From the NCBI RefSeq assembly GCF_014905175.1, contig NC_057793.1, positions 992,001 to 1,056,000 on the forward strand: a stretch of 64,000 nt of DNA, given 5' to 3'. The translations under genes were made by a program, and so were the position numbers. The notes beneath the pieces were generated by a model. That model worked only from the letters and a program-made list of their open reading frames with translations, searched no databases and was not told the origin of the DNA. Source of the DNA: Aphidius gifuensis (lineage: Eukaryota; Arthropoda; Insecta; Hymenoptera; Braconidae). Numbering within the stretch: the first letter of the stretch is position 1; every line of letters starts with the position of its first letter. Positions 35,786 through 49,400 of this stretch are shown here, piece after piece.

Positions 35786-37230
35786 CTAAAAAATCATTAA
35801 TATTTATATAAGAAAGATTTTTAAATTAAAAAATATCATTTTTAATTGATAAATTTAATTATTATTTATTAAGAATATTTAATTATTTTAAAAACGTGAC
35901 TAGTCCACTCCTTTGCCTTATTGCCTGTGGTTTTAACTGTTTAAAAAATTTTAATTAAACAAAAGAAACTGAGTTTAAAAAAGTTTCTATTAAATCCGCT
36001 TAAAATATACTAGAAAAAATAAAAAAAAAAAATTTTTTTTTTATCTCAACCCTTTTTGTTGATTTATATTTTTGTAATAAACTTTTTTTTTTAATTTTTT
36101 GTATGTCTGCTTGATTTGCCAGTGGTGAATGTAATACTTCAAGGTCAACACTGACCAACTGAACTAGCTGGATTCCAGTTTTATTTATTTATTTTTTACC
36201 ATATTATTTAAATAAAAATAAATAAATCCATTATGCTTAAATGACTGTATGAAAAAAATGACGCAACAAGAAATAATAATATTTAAAAAATATTTGTAAT
36301 CAAGAATTAATAAAGGCTTTTTAAATTATGACATTTTCATTGATATTATTATTTCTTTTATTCAATTTTAATGCGTATTTGTAATAATAATATTAATTTC
36401 TTAACAATTTTTTTTTTTTTTTCTATTGAATTTTAAAGGAAAAATTTTTATGAATTTTTAAAATAGATATTATTCAATTATTTTATGTGAAAAAGGAAAT
36501 ATTAAAAATCAAAAATACTATTTGATTACAAAAGAATAAAGTGATTTAATCAAAAATTTGAAAAAACAAAATTTAATTTATTCAAATTTTATTGAATTTT
36601 AAAAAGAAAATTTTGAATTTTAAATTTTAATAATGTCAATTACATGCCACAGTATTATTATCACTATTATTTTTTTAATATTTTCCACATGTTTATATTA
36701 ATCTTACGTAATGATAAATAATTGATGATTAGAAATAAATTAGCTGGTCTTTGATAACGCTGATAATTATTCGCAAATTACGAAAAAAACATATTTCTAT
36801 AATTTAGGTAATTACCTATGTTTATCACAATATTTATTCCTTTATTTTTTATTTTATATATATTATATTATCCTTGACAATATTCTATTATCGATCGATA
36901 TTTACATAGATCTTAAAAAATATTTTTTTCACAAGCTTAATCAACACTTATCACTCTTACCTTTATTTATTTTTTTTTTGAATATAATTTCCAGTATCTC
37001 TATTAACAACAAAAACAAAATACCAAAATTATTTTTCAACAAATTATATTGTTATTGTTTAAAAAAAAATATAAATAATAGTTTAAAAAATTTTTTTTTA
37101 TATTTTTTTTTGGATATTTAGTTGATTATTTGTTTATCCAATTTTTTAATGACTGACTTGTGTGTATTATAATTTATTTTTTTTTCAATTTTAAAATAAG
37201 GTGATTTTATTTGTTTGAAATTTGATTATC

Positions 37231-37265
37231 AACTGGATTGTCATCATTTGAAACACCGCCTTATA
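37231..37265 (-). promoter_or_regulatory. Candidate core promoter of elongase C (TATA box plus Inr)
   Basis: On the minus strand TATAAG (37265-37260) lies 31 bp upstream of an initiator-like CCAGTT (37236-37231, start at 37234), inside a GC-richer patch about 1.45 kb upstream of the elongase C ATG. Spacing is canonical. A first-exon donor joining to the acceptor at 35786-35787 was not pinned down, so the assignment is by position. Confidence 0.35.
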
Positions 37266-37417
37266 TCGTCTCAGCATGTGTATGACACTAGTATTGCAAA
37301 AAATGCTGCAAAGTCCCACGCGAAATACCCTTTCAGTCATTCGACAGTCCCCCCACCACTCAAAAAAATAAAATAAATAATATATATAAATAAAAAAATA
37401 TATAAATAAATAAATAA

Positions 37418-37440
37418 AATTATTATTATTATTATTATTT
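37418..37440. repeat. ATT microsatellite
   Basis: About seven ATT units read directly from the sequence, downstream of a TATA-rich low-complexity run. Confidence 0.85.
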
Positions 37441-40400
37441 ATTTAATAAACATTGACCAGTGCTCCCACTTGAAAAAAATAAATTAAATTTTTTTTTTTT
37501 TTTTTTTCATAATCTACAAAACTTTTATCAATAATAAATGGAAAATAATAACAATAATACCGTTTTTTTATGTTTTTAATAATTTTATGAAAATTGTAGT
37601 TTAATTTGATATTTCATTTAAATATTGAATTTTTTTTTTAACATTATTTATTCAAGGCAAAAAAAAAAAATAATTGATGGAAAATTATTTAAATTATGCT
37701 TATTACACCCTTAACATGAAAATATACTTATTATTTAAAAATATAAATTTTTAATATTAAAATTTATTTATTTATTTAAAATGAAAATTTAAAAAATTTT
37801 TATCAACATTGTTAAGATTGAAATGATTAGTTCAAAAGTGCATTGTTATTTTGTTTGAAATTATATTTATAAAAAAACCGGTTTTTTTTTGTTTTGTTAT
37901 TCATTGTTTTAATAATAACAAGACTATATTTTAAATTATTTATGTGTTATGGTTACAAAGTGCATTAGCTACAATTATAAAGAGCAAAAAAGTAATTTAT
38001 ATTATTAAAAGTTAAATTAAATAAATAAAGATATCGTAAAGATATATTTTGCGATAGTTTTTTATTTTTTTTAATTTTTCAATCTAAATATTTATGTATA
38101 ATAATTATTGAGGAAGCAACTTTAAATTATTTTTTTTATTTTATATTTTTTATTAAATTCTTGAGTCACGATTGTAACTTACCTTGGGATGTTGATTCAA
38201 GGTCATTTGATCTTCAACTTTGCTACTTGTTGTATTTTAAATGGAGAGAAAAAATATTTAAAAATTGATGGTAATGCATTTTGTTCATAAATGGTCAATC
38301 ACGTGTTATAATTGTAGTGAAAATAATTTGAATAATTCGTGAATGTTTGCTGTAATTATTCAATATTTTACTGCAATTTTTAATGATAATTTTCATTCGT
38401 CTGCTTGCACAAGTAGCTCACCAGATAATTATAAATTCATGGATTTTTTTAAATTTAGAAAATAAGCATTACTTTACAAAATAATGAAAAATAGTATTTC
38501 AATTGTAAATAATCTATGTACAAAATGTATACAATTTATTAAATAAATTAAATCGTAATTTTAATTGTAAAGTGTATACAAAAAGTTAATTATTAAATCG
38601 AGATTATTTTTTTTAAAGCTTCCATGATAGTTTTTTTTATTTTCTATTTACTATTACGACTCAAATTTAAATTCAGAGAAATTTAAAAACAATTTTATGT
38701 CATTTGCCAGTTTGTCTGGTTTGTAAAGCAAAAAAAAAAATGAAACAAACATTGGATTAAAAAAAAAGCTGGAATATATTATAAATAATCTAAAAATAGT
38801 ATTTTTAAAAATTATTTAATATGGTAATTATATAATTATTATTTTGTTATTTTCGTTTAAAAAAAAAACAAGATCAATGACCATTTTTTTCTTGTTGTAT
38901 TATTTCATTCGATTTAAAAATTTACCCATTCAAACAATTCGAAATAAGAAAACATCAACAAAGTTTAACGTGTTTTAAAATAAAAAATTAATAAATTCAA
39001 TTAACTAAAAATATCTCAATTTAATTTAAACAATTAAAAAGATTTAATAGAAAAATAAAAAAAAATTAAATTCAAATAACTCTATTTGATTTTAAAAAAA
39101 TTTCTTCGATAGATTTTAATTTACACAATAACATTTAAAACAATTAAATTAAACAATTACAATTATTTTAAAAAAATATATTTTTGGTTGAAAAAAAAAA
39201 TTTTAAATCAATAAAAACTACTCTTCTTTTTATCTTTAAAATTTTAAAAAATTTTCCTTATTACTCTATAATTAAAAATATCAAACAACAATATTATTGT
39301 TATTGATGTTAATAATAATAAAATGCGAATCAACATATTTTTTGTGACGTCAATAGAAGATTTATAAAATCGATAAGAATCAATGATTATGGTTAGCCAC
39401 ATTTTACCGACGATAATCATTATCTCCCACCAATTAATTGTTAATAAATTATTCACCAATATTCAAACAATAAATTTAACACAAAAACAAAAAAACAATA
39501 ATATTAAAAAATAAATAAACTTGGCATAAAACGTGAAGTTGTTTTTTATTTTCGCAAGAAATTAGCTAGTCAGTTGATCAATCCTAGACTGAATTTATTA
39601 AAACCAAAAATAGAAATAATTCCATAAGTGATAATAGCAATTAACGATGGGTTAAATTGATTTTCTTAAAAAAAAAAAAATATTATAAATAAAAAATAGA
39701 CATTTTAAAGCAAAATAAACTAGTATAACTTGTTTTTTGCTAAGAAAGTTGGATGATGTCCTTGAACATCGAGGTCCTAACCGAAAAAAAAAAACGTTAG
39801 TGCAAAATCTAGGCGAAAAATTTTTCAGATTTATTATTGAGATAAAATTATACTTAAAAAAAAATCCAGTCTTTCTTAAATAAAGTAAAATTTTTTATAG
39901 TTTTTTCAAAGTTCAAAAACCATTTGAGGGGTCGTTTTAAAAATATTCATCTTCAGGGTCAAATAAATTTACATAATTTTTTTTTCAACAATATTCAAAA
40001 TATAAAATTTTGACATTCTACCCCATTCACTGATTAGCATAATTTTTTTTGGGCTTTAATTTACAATGGATTTTAATGGACATTCAACTCAATCATGAAA
40101 AATAAAAAATTAAATAAATTTTAAACAATGAAATAATAATAATAATTTAAATTGATGAAATATATTTTTATTTTTAATTTTTTATACAATTAATGAAGAT
40201 TGAAGAATTCAATTCATTAATAAATTTTTATTTATTTTTCATTCATTAATTTTTTATTCGAATATAATCATTAATGATCTGGAAATTTTTCGTTTTTTTT
40301 TTTTTATTAAGCACTGATCTGTTTTGTACTTTGATTTTTAATTTTTGCTTTATTACTTTTTTTATTTTCAGGGTCATCGTGAATGGCTTTTATATGTTAT

Positions 40401-42873
40401 TAAGATAAAAAAATAAAATGAAGGGAGGTTCTTGTATTTAATTGCGTTCTTATAGGTAAATAAATTCCTGTTTGATGACGTCTTTTGTAGAACTTTTTTT
40501 TTTAAATTCATTATTATACATAAATAAAAAAAAAAAATCTTGTTTTCATTTTCAACTGATGAATTTGCTTGTAAAAAATAAAAAATTTCCAGTTTAAATT
40601 AAATAATGAATTTTCCATGAGATGGATCAAATTGAAATCGTGAAATAAAATTTCCTAGATTTTTTTTTTTTCATAAATTTCTTATCTAGTTACTGAATAA
40701 TTATTGTATCGATAAAAAATTGATTAAATTAATGTTCAGTTATTTATTGATTTTATTGGAATAACGACATGCTATTTATTTTATTTTATTTTTCATTTTT
40801 TGTCAATGATATTGACCCAATTGTGACTTGATTCATATTTTTAAAAAATATTTATTTTGATAATTATACAATAACATTAATTTACAGCAAAAATATGTAA
40901 TATATTTTTCATGAGGTTAAATTTCAACACACATATCAAGAAGAAAATAAAATAAAAAAAAAATATTGTAATGATAAAAATGAATATACACAAAAGAAAC
41001 CCCGTATTAAAGTCGCGTCACGCTTGATGTCACTGTTAAGTCAATGACTTTATAACTTTAAATTATGTTAATATACACAAAATGACGAAAATTATATTGC
41101 AAATTTTATAAACCTTCACTTGAAATCTCTAGATGCACTGTGAAATTAATTTTTAAAAATAATATCATTATATAACAACTGACAAAAAAATATAAATTCA
41201 AATAAAAATTAAACGAATTTCAACGCAAAAGTGTCTAACTTACTTAAATTTTTAAAAAATAAATAAAAAGAAGATTAAAAAAATGAATAGATAAATTAAT
41301 AGTTAATAATAAACAATAATTATTTAAAAAATTAATTTTATAAAATAATGATAAATACTTTCTTTAAATAATAAACGAAAAAATAAAATTTCTTTGGGCT
41401 CAGAATTTTCTGCGCTTTGCAACAATGCAACAATTAATATTCAAATGAAAATTAAGTGTCACTGTATGTCACATGAATATTTAAAAAATTTATGAATTTG
41501 AACCAATTTACTATATAATTTTCCCATTATTAAAAAGTAAAAAAAAAAAAACGTATGCATTGGTGATAATGATAAATCAGTTGAATAACTCAGAAGGTTA
41601 TTCTCATTGAATTTTGTATAATAAGTTAATCAAATCATATAATTGTAAGTCATTCTATAAATAATTAATAACAAAAAAAAAATTTAATCCATTTTTTATA
41701 ATGAAATTACATCGTTGACCATGACCAAATGATCGTGAAAATATAAATTTATAAAAGTATAAATCAACGCTATAATTATTAGAATATAATTTCATTTTTT
41801 TTTTTGTTTTTTTTTATAAAAATTATTAAGAAAAGAATAATTATAAAATTATATCAATTTTATGATCGAGATTTTTTTTTTTTTTTTTGTTTAATTCTAT
41901 TATTTAATTTTTTTTTCTTAACAAATGTTGTTTATTAATTTTTTTTATTTATTATTATTTATAATCGTGAACACGTGTGAATCAGAAAATTTTCCAGTGA
42001 CGTTTTATTTTAATTGTAATTACAACTAACAGTCCTTCAAATCAATTTTTTTTTTTTAATTAATAATCATCAATTATATGAATATAACTTTTTCTTTCTT
42101 AGTTTGTTTATAATTTTATTTTTTGAATTTAAAATTTCTATTGTTTTAGAAATTTTTTTTTTTTTTCTATTTTTGTAACGCATTTTACGTGAATTTAGAT
42201 CAATTTTTATCGATTCAAATTAAGACCTTATGGAATTATTGATGTAACCTTTTTTTTGCAATTTAAAAATCTCAATTTTACATAAAAAATTATCATGGAA
42301 ATTTAAATTTTGCTGAAATCATTGCTGTTGTTTACAATAATAATTTCAAATACTTATTTTCATTTTAATACATCACTTTAAAATCACCTTTAAAAATATA
42401 TATTTTCGTCTTTTAAATTTTGTTTACAATTTTAAATAAATTTACTAAAATTAATTTAACAAAATATAAACCTACAAAATTAAAAATACACAACAATATT
42501 TTTTTTTCTCCAAATAATATTCAACGTCTTTTTTAAATTTTCCATAAGCCTAGAAAAATTTTTTCGACATCGAAATTTCGAAAAACAATTCTCGTAATAA
42601 ATTTAAATTCGAAAAAGAAATTAAATTACCCTACTAAATAGATTTCTTTTTTATCAACTGAAATTCATTCACCGCCATTTTATTATTCCTATTATTATTA
42701 TTGATTATTATTATTTTTGATAGATGCACATCCAACATGCATCAGAATTTTGTCAGAAAAATAAAATAATAAAACAATTGTTTGTTTATTCTATTGTCAA
42801 TTATTAAATAAAAACAATTGGCCTATCAAGTGTTGATTAAGTTTATTAAATTGTTAATAAAAAAACCATCAAA

Positions 42874-43863
42874 ATGGTTAAATTAACACCAGATTTGATT
42901 CAACAATCAATGCAGTATATAAATCCAGTAAGAGACCGGGAACTTGATCTTCGAGGTTAGTTTACATATTCAATTGCGTCCTCAATAATAATCCAATGTA
43001 AACATAAATAATTATAAAGTATAAATTATTAATTTCATTTTAAATTACAGGTTACAAAATTCCAACAATTGAAAATCTTGGTGCAACACTGGTAAGTTGA
43101 TAAATTAATTATCAAAATAAACAAAAATAATAATTAATTTGTTAAAATTTTAGGATCAATTTGATACAATTGATTTTTCTGATAATGACATAAGAAAATT
43201 GGATGGATTTCCATATTTAAAAAGAATAAAAACATTATTTTTTAATAATAATAGAATAATAAGAATATCAGATGGTTTGGAGCATTGTATACCAAATTTG
43301 GAAACACTTATGTTAACAGGAAATATGTTACAAGAACTTGGTGATTTGGATCCATTGATACAGCTTAAAAGTTTAACAAGTTTATGCTTATTACAAAATC
43401 CAGTATCAGCAAAACCACAGTATCGTCAATATTGTATTTATCGTATTCCACAATTACGTTTATTGGATTTTAGAAAAATTAAAGAAAAAGAACGTTTAGC
43501 AGCTGCTGAATATTTCAAGAGTAAACGTGGTAAAGAAATGGCTAGAGAAATATCAAAAAAAGCTAAATTACAATCAATGATAGGAATACCAGATAAACCA
43601 GTTATGACTAATGATGAAAAAAATAAAATAAGAGAAGCTATATCATCAGCTTCATCACTTGAAGAAGTCAGAAGACTTGGTAAATTACTACAAGCTGGTC
43701 ATATTCCTGGAGGAGAACAACAAGAAAATGGTTAATTTAAAAAAACAACAAATAAACAGCTTAAATTTATCAAATTTATTAAACAGTTTTTGTTAAATAT
43801 TTTGTCGTTTATTTTACAGGCAATGGAGCAGAAGTTATGGAAGAAGAAGATGATGATGATTGA
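42874..43863 (+). CDS. SNRPA1: U2 small nuclear ribonucleoprotein A' (U2A')
   Basis: Spliceosomal protein that binds U2 snRNA stem-loop IV together with U2B''. Four coding exons: 42874-42955, 43051-43091, 43154-43730 and 43820-43863, with introns of 95, 62 and 89 bp, giving 247 residues against about 255 in animals. The start MVKLTPDLIQQSMQYINPV and the exon-1 end RDRELDLRG are characteristic. Leucine-rich repeats run from about residue 23 to 120, followed by the LRR cap (about 124-156, including RQYCIYRIPQLRLLDF). The C-terminus is lysine-rich then acidic, ending EEEDDDD. If the last intron were retained, a stop would follow at residue 234. NDUFB7 follows 0.65 kb downstream on the same strand. 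Confidence 0.97.
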
Positions 43864-44519
43864 GCGTAAGAATCATCGAAACATTTTAATTTAATTAAAA
43901 TAATAAATTCATTAAAAGTAAGTATAACTGGTTAATCAATAATCCTTTTTTTTTGTTTATTTTTTTTTTTATTGATAAAGGATTGAGGAATAATTGTATG
44001 TTATATTAAGTTAATAAGACAATGGTTACTACACAAATCAATGCCAATTATTGTCAATTTATTTGTATCATTTTTTATGATTTAAATAAAAAAAAAAAAT
44101 TAACAAGGCAAAAGCGATTAAATATTTAATGTAATATTTTATATTAATAATTAAAATTTGATATTTTCTATTTCAGAAAATGGATCACAATAAATATCAT
44201 CAAGTTTTTTTGTATAATTAATTTCAATAATTTCTTTTTTTGTTTATAAAAAAATCTAAATAAATTTAAAGTTTAAAATTAATTTGACTGGTGTTGTTGT
44301 TGATTATTAAGCTGGATTTTTATATTTTAGTAATTGTTATTTATTTATTAAATTGTTAAAAAAAAGAGAAGATTGTTTATTTGTAGAAAAATTATTGTAT
44401 TATGTAATGATTTTTCGACCAATAGGTGTCACCGTGTTTGAGTGACTGTTGGAGCCAGTGTTGGAGCACAGTTGCTTCCAACAATTAAATATATTTATTG
44501 TTTAAATAATTGTACAACA
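43864..44519 (+). other. SNRPA1 3' UTR and NDUFB7 leader
   Basis: A 656-bp spacer between two same-strand housekeeping genes. AATAAA-type signals occur at about 43903, 44086 and 44258 and could end SNRPA1 transcripts. A GC-richer stretch near 44420-44475 is the likely NDUFB7 leader; it holds an in-frame upstream Met at 44442 that is judged not to be the start. Confidence 0.5.
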
Positions 44520-45251
44520 ATGGGAAGTGCATATTCAATTTGGAAAAATCCAGATACAACTCCTATGGGAGATTCTGAGCCAACTTTTGATCCTCTTCTT
44601 GGTTTTCCTAATGGCAGAAAAGAGCGAGGTAAAAAACATATCATAACCTCGAAACAATTTTTCTTTTTTAATATCTAATTTTGACAAAATAATTGTAATA
44701 ATTAATTAAATTAATTTATAAATATTTTCATTGATTTATTGATATGTTTATTTGTTTGTAAATAAATAAGTCAAATGTCATTGTCAATGGAATTTTTAGT
44801 ATTTTTATTTTTCATCAAAATATTATTGTTGTTTTTATGACATAAGCAATGAAATTTTTTTAGCCATTTTGATGATGATAAATATTATTGTTTGGTTGTT
44901 TTTATATTTATCATTGATTTTCAGTTATGATTGCAACTGAACAAGAGATGCGAGCTTGTCGTATTGACAAAGAAGATCGTGATTATTGTGCTCATCATTT
45001 TTTAAAACTTGAACAATGCAGATTTGAAAATTGGCCATTTGTTGTTAAATGTGGTGCTGAGGTACATGAATGGAATAAATGCTACTATGACGAGTAAGTT
45101 TAATAAATAAATTAATTTAATTATCAATGTATTATTTAATAATTAAACATTTTATTTTAGTTATGTTTTGAGAATGAAAGAATACGAACGTGAACGTAGA
45201 TTGTTGGAAAGACAAAAAAGAAAAAAAGAACAGCAGGCAATTGCTGCATAA
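44520..45251 (+). CDS. NDUFB7: NADH dehydrogenase [ubiquinone] 1 beta subcomplex subunit 7 (complex I B18)
   Basis: Accessory subunit of mitochondrial complex I on the intermembrane-space side of the membrane arm. Three coding exons: 44520-44628, 44925-45093 and 45161-45251, giving 122 residues. The twin CX9C motif is intact (C58-C68 in YCAHHFLKLEQC, C79-C89 in KCGAEVHEWNKC), the signature of Mia40-dependent disulfide import. A basic C-terminal helix follows (YVLRMKEYERERRLLERQ). The start at 44520 gives MGSAYSIW, whose Gly2 suits the N-myristoylation known for this subunit. An upstream in-frame Met at 44442 would bury it and is rejected. Intron phases are 1 and 2. Identity is firm. Confidence 0.96.
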
Positions 45252-46467
45252 ATAATCACAAATAAAAAGTAGGTTTTTTCAAATGAAAAAGAAAAAAAAA
45301 AACTAAGAATTAATAATTAATAACAATAAAAATATCAACAATAAGAAAACTAAGAAAAATTTATTCATCATGTTGAAAATTAGATATTGTGGTGAACGAG
45401 AAATAATTATTTCTTGTTTGTGTACATATTTATGAAATATTCTAATTAAAGGCCATTATAAACGTGCTAAATTTTGTTGATATAATAATTTTCATTTCAT
45501 TATTAATAATGCATGGTTAGTTATAGAAAAAAAAGAAGAAAAAATTGGTTTAAATCAGAGATTTCGAAATAGTTTAAAATTATTTATTTATAATATTTAT
45601 AATTATTTTATTTATATAATTTAAATTACAATTAATTTGTCAATTAAGTATAAAATTATATTTTTTTTTGCTTTTTTAATTACATTGTTTTGAGGGTTTG
45701 AGTGTCACTGGGCCACTTGAACGTTTTCACAATTTTTTTTTTTTTTTTTTTTTGATATAATCGATAGTGCTAGACTATCAACTGCTGTGTGCAGTTTGAT
45801 ACAAGTGCAGTTGCAATTTACAATTTTTCTTAGCACATTATTTAAACAATTAGAATATTTATAATATTAATTGATTTATATTAATTAACTAGTGTCAACA
45901 GTTTCATTGTTGAGCAACAAAATTTAAACAACAAAACAGAGTTTTGATATTTTTTTTTTTTTGTCAAATGAAATCTTAAAATGATAATTATAGGTGTAAT
46001 TACAAGAGGTAAGGAATAATTATATTAACTTATTTAAATTATACATTATTATAATTAATACAATATTTATAATTTTATTATTTATTTATAGATTTATTGT
46101 TTATTTATAATTTAAAGAAATTTTTTTCTTTTCTCAAATTATTTTTTAATTTATTTTTGTTAATTTAGCTTTAAATTTATTTTTTATTTGTTTATAACAA
46201 TGCTATTGAATTTTTTAAATTATTTATTAAATATAATTTTAACAATTTTAATTATTTAATTTATTTTTAAACTATTATTTATCAGTGAAAAAATTTCTAA
46301 CAATGCCACAAATTTTTAGCTCAATTATTTTTTCGAAATTAAAACTATTTAAATAATTAAAAAACAAATAAGATAATTTTTTTATTTTTGACTGAAATAT
46401 ATTTTTTTATCTTCTTTTTTCAATGAAATTATTAGATTTTTATATTTTTTTAAATATACTAATTGAT
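45252..46467. other. Region between NDUFB7 and elongase D
   Basis: The first part is NDUFB7 3' UTR (AATAAA at about 45262). A GC-richer patch at 45690-45830, with an AATCGATAG sequence like half of a DREF site, looks like a promoter. It is followed at 45981-46008 by a possible tiny first coding exon on the plus strand. The end near 46467 is elongase D 3' UTR. Confidence 0.4.
45981..46008 (+). CDS. Candidate first coding exon of an unidentified plus-strand gene
   Basis: An ATG starts nine open codons (MIIIGVITR plus one base) that end at a strong donor AGAG|GTAAGG, about 150-280 bp downstream of a promoter-like patch. Phase 1 fits two distant plus-strand acceptors. One is the patch at 54739-54842; the other is the acceptor before elongase E (61968-61969), whose 11-nt leader would stay in frame with its ATG. 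Either would place elongase D inside the intron on the opposite strand. A noncoding first exon or chance is equally possible. Confidence 0.25.
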
Positions 46468-49400
46468 TTATTGATCCTTGAGTTTTTTGGCTGCTGCACT
46501 CTTGCGATATGCACGAAGATAAAAATCAGAAAATAATATGAAAAATATTGTTGAATGTAAAAGTAATAATGTTGCAACTAATTTTGAATATCCACATGGA
46601 AAAATAAGTGCCTGTGCACTGTGTACAAATACCAAAAAGAATTGTATCTGAAACAAAAAAAAAAAAAATAATTAAAAATTGAAAAGAAAAAAAAAGACAT
46701 AAATCAATAGTTTATAAATAAATTTAAAAAATATTAAATAAATTATTTTGTCAGTAATGGTTGACTGATTAATAAAATTTTCTATCATAACATTTTCAAG
46801 GTTTTATCTTTCTCTCGAAAAATATTTCAAATTTCGCTTCAAATTTTTTCAACTAATTACATCGAATTACTCAAAAACAGTCAATCCTTTTTTCAATAAT
46901 TAAAGAAGAAAAAAAAAAAAATTAACACAAAATAGCCAATAGATAAAACTATAAAAAATAGTAATTATTAATTTATTATTTTACAAAGTACATTGGTCCC
47001 ACAGTTTTATTGGAATGCCAAATAATTGCAACACCAATATGAGTGTGGTTGGATACTCAGTAAGTCCAACCAAACAACTCAGTCACAATTGCTCAATATT
47101 AAATAGATAAATTTTTACTTTTCCTTCTGTTTTTACCTTCCCAGCAAATTAAATTTATTACACTATTTTTAAATCATTTAAATCCTACTGTTTAATTTAA
47201 ATTACAAGCCATTATATTTATGATAGATAAATAGATAAATGAATAAATAAATATTTGATTTTATTTTTAAATCATCACATTTATCACCACGTGGTACTAT
47301 TATTATTTAATATTTTTTTTTTAAATATGGAGCAAGTGCATTATTGGCACATTGACCGTAAACATTTACTTTCATAGACAGAATTATTTCATCCATTGAA
47401 CCTGCCACGTAATTATTTCGAAATGAAAATTAACAAAAATATTTTATAAAAAAAAGCGGCAATTATCTAGAGCTAGGCTAACAATTAATTAAATTAATTT
47501 ATTTTAATATTTTTTTTTCTTTTATTATTAAAAATATTTCAAAGAAAATTAAAAGTCTTTTCAATTCTTTTTATGGCAATAATGTTGTAAATAAAATCAA
47601 CAAGTTTTATTTAATTTTTTTTTACATAATACGTACCAATTGTACAGTGGTTAAATGTTTTTTCCACCAGAGATATTTTTGATACTCGGGACCCATTGCT
47701 GAGAGCATGTAGTAAGCATACATAACAACATGAACAGCATTATTTATGAGATTACCCAGGGTGCCATGTCCACCTGCTATAAATTTAACGCATATCCAAG
47801 TTTCCAGTGGGGTCAATGAGTGATGATACAGATGCAAAAATGTCACCTGACTGTCTTTCTTTCTCAACACAAAGAATATCTAAAAAATAAATTTTTAAAA
47901 TAAGAAATTCAAGTGAATAACAAGTTGTTTTTATTTTTTCGTTTTTTATGAATTATTTAAATAATACGTATACACATTAAGTAAGCCAAAAAAATATTAC
48001 GAAAATTTTCTTTTGTAACGCTTTTTTTTCTGATGTATGTGATGTACCTGTATGAGGTCATTGTCATAAAAAAAAATAGGTTCAAATGATTTTTAAATAG
48101 AAAATTTGTGAATTGAATTTTCGAAAAATATTATTTTTAAATTTGGTTTATGTTTTTTTGTGAAGAGTGTCTTACCGTGTCGGCAAATTCAGTGAATTTA
48201 CTGATAAAATACCACCAGCATAAATTAGCCATTCTCATTGCTGTTGGATTTTGTGAATAATCAACTGGTTGACACTTGTAGCTGTAATCTGACAGCCAAC
48301 CGGACATTAAATGCTGCAAAAATATTTTAATTTCAATTAAATACACCGTGTAATACAACAATTAATTTATAAATTAAAAAAAAAATTTACATTTTCTTGT
48401 AGAACATTGAAATTGCATTAGTAAAAAAAAATTACCTCTGCGTAAATTTCGAGATAGAAAAAGAAAAAAAGTTTGGCAACATCAAGTAGTTTACCAATTT
48501 TTAATTTATATAAAATAAATTATTTTATTTCAAACTGTCAAGAGTAATTTATTCAATCAATAATTAAACTAGACATTTTTTCTATTTGAAAAAAAAAAAA
48601 TTATAAAAAAACATTAAATCATATTACACGCATTCTTTTGATCATAAGTTTTCGTCATAAAATTCAGGACTCGATTGCATTTTATTGCAAATATATATAT
48701 TTCAAATAAATAGCCTCGACTTATGGAAAGTAATCGAAGGAAATTCTACGAGAGAATGGGACACTCTCAAGAGATAAAAAATATTTTTTTAAAAAAAAGG
48801 CAAGGAACGGTTCGTTGCACAAACGTTTGAAAACAGGATGCTTCAGACATCGTCGGGAATATTTGTTAACAAATCAACCTTGTGTAATCAAAATGTTGTC
48901 GTTATTAAATTTCATCTTAAATATATCATTGACAACAAGATTTTCCTGTCAGCTCATTGTTAATTTTTTTTGTAAACTGTTGAATTTTTGGTTTTTTTCA
49001 TCTTCAATTTCGAAAGATATAAATTAATGGGTCAAGGTAGACATCAACAGGTTAATTTAAAAAAAAAAATTTCGACTGCCTGACCTTGTTATTCACAAGA
49101 TCGACATCCTTGAAATATAATAAAAATAATAAATAACTACCTGTGAATGTCACAGTGCGCATAATTTTCAAAGTAACTTAATAATTTTTTTAACGAATTT
49201 TTTTAACTCAATATTGTAATACAAATTTAATTGTGGATGTTAAATATATATATTTTTTTTTCTCTTAATATAATCTTGAAATAAATTAATTGATTAATAA
49301 GAATAAAATTATAATGAAAAGGTTAATCACCTCATAAAGCATTCCCATTGAAAATATAACTTGAAATGCATTGTAAGCAACAAGTATATTTCTCAATCTA

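Larger units (their letters stand above)
35786..42873. other. Intergenic region between elongase C and SNRPA1
   Basis: About 7 kb of AT-rich sequence. It holds the candidate elongase C promoter at 37231-37265, TCAAGGTCA sites at 36139-36147 and 38197-38205, and an ATT microsatellite at about 37418-37440. A less AT-rich patch at about 39720-40080 has no recognisable frame. The last tens of bases before 42874 form the short SNRPA1 leader. No other gene was seen. Confidence 0.5.

Noticed and set aside
43731..43735. Unspliced stop ending SNRPA1 at residue 234
   Set aside because: A GT donor at 43731 and an acceptor at 43818-43819 add the acidic EEEDDDD tail typical of U2A'.
44442..44519. Upstream in-frame Met for NDUFB7
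   Set aside because: The downstream ATG at 44520 gives the Gly2 expected for N-myristoylation and the usual length; the extension is not family-like.
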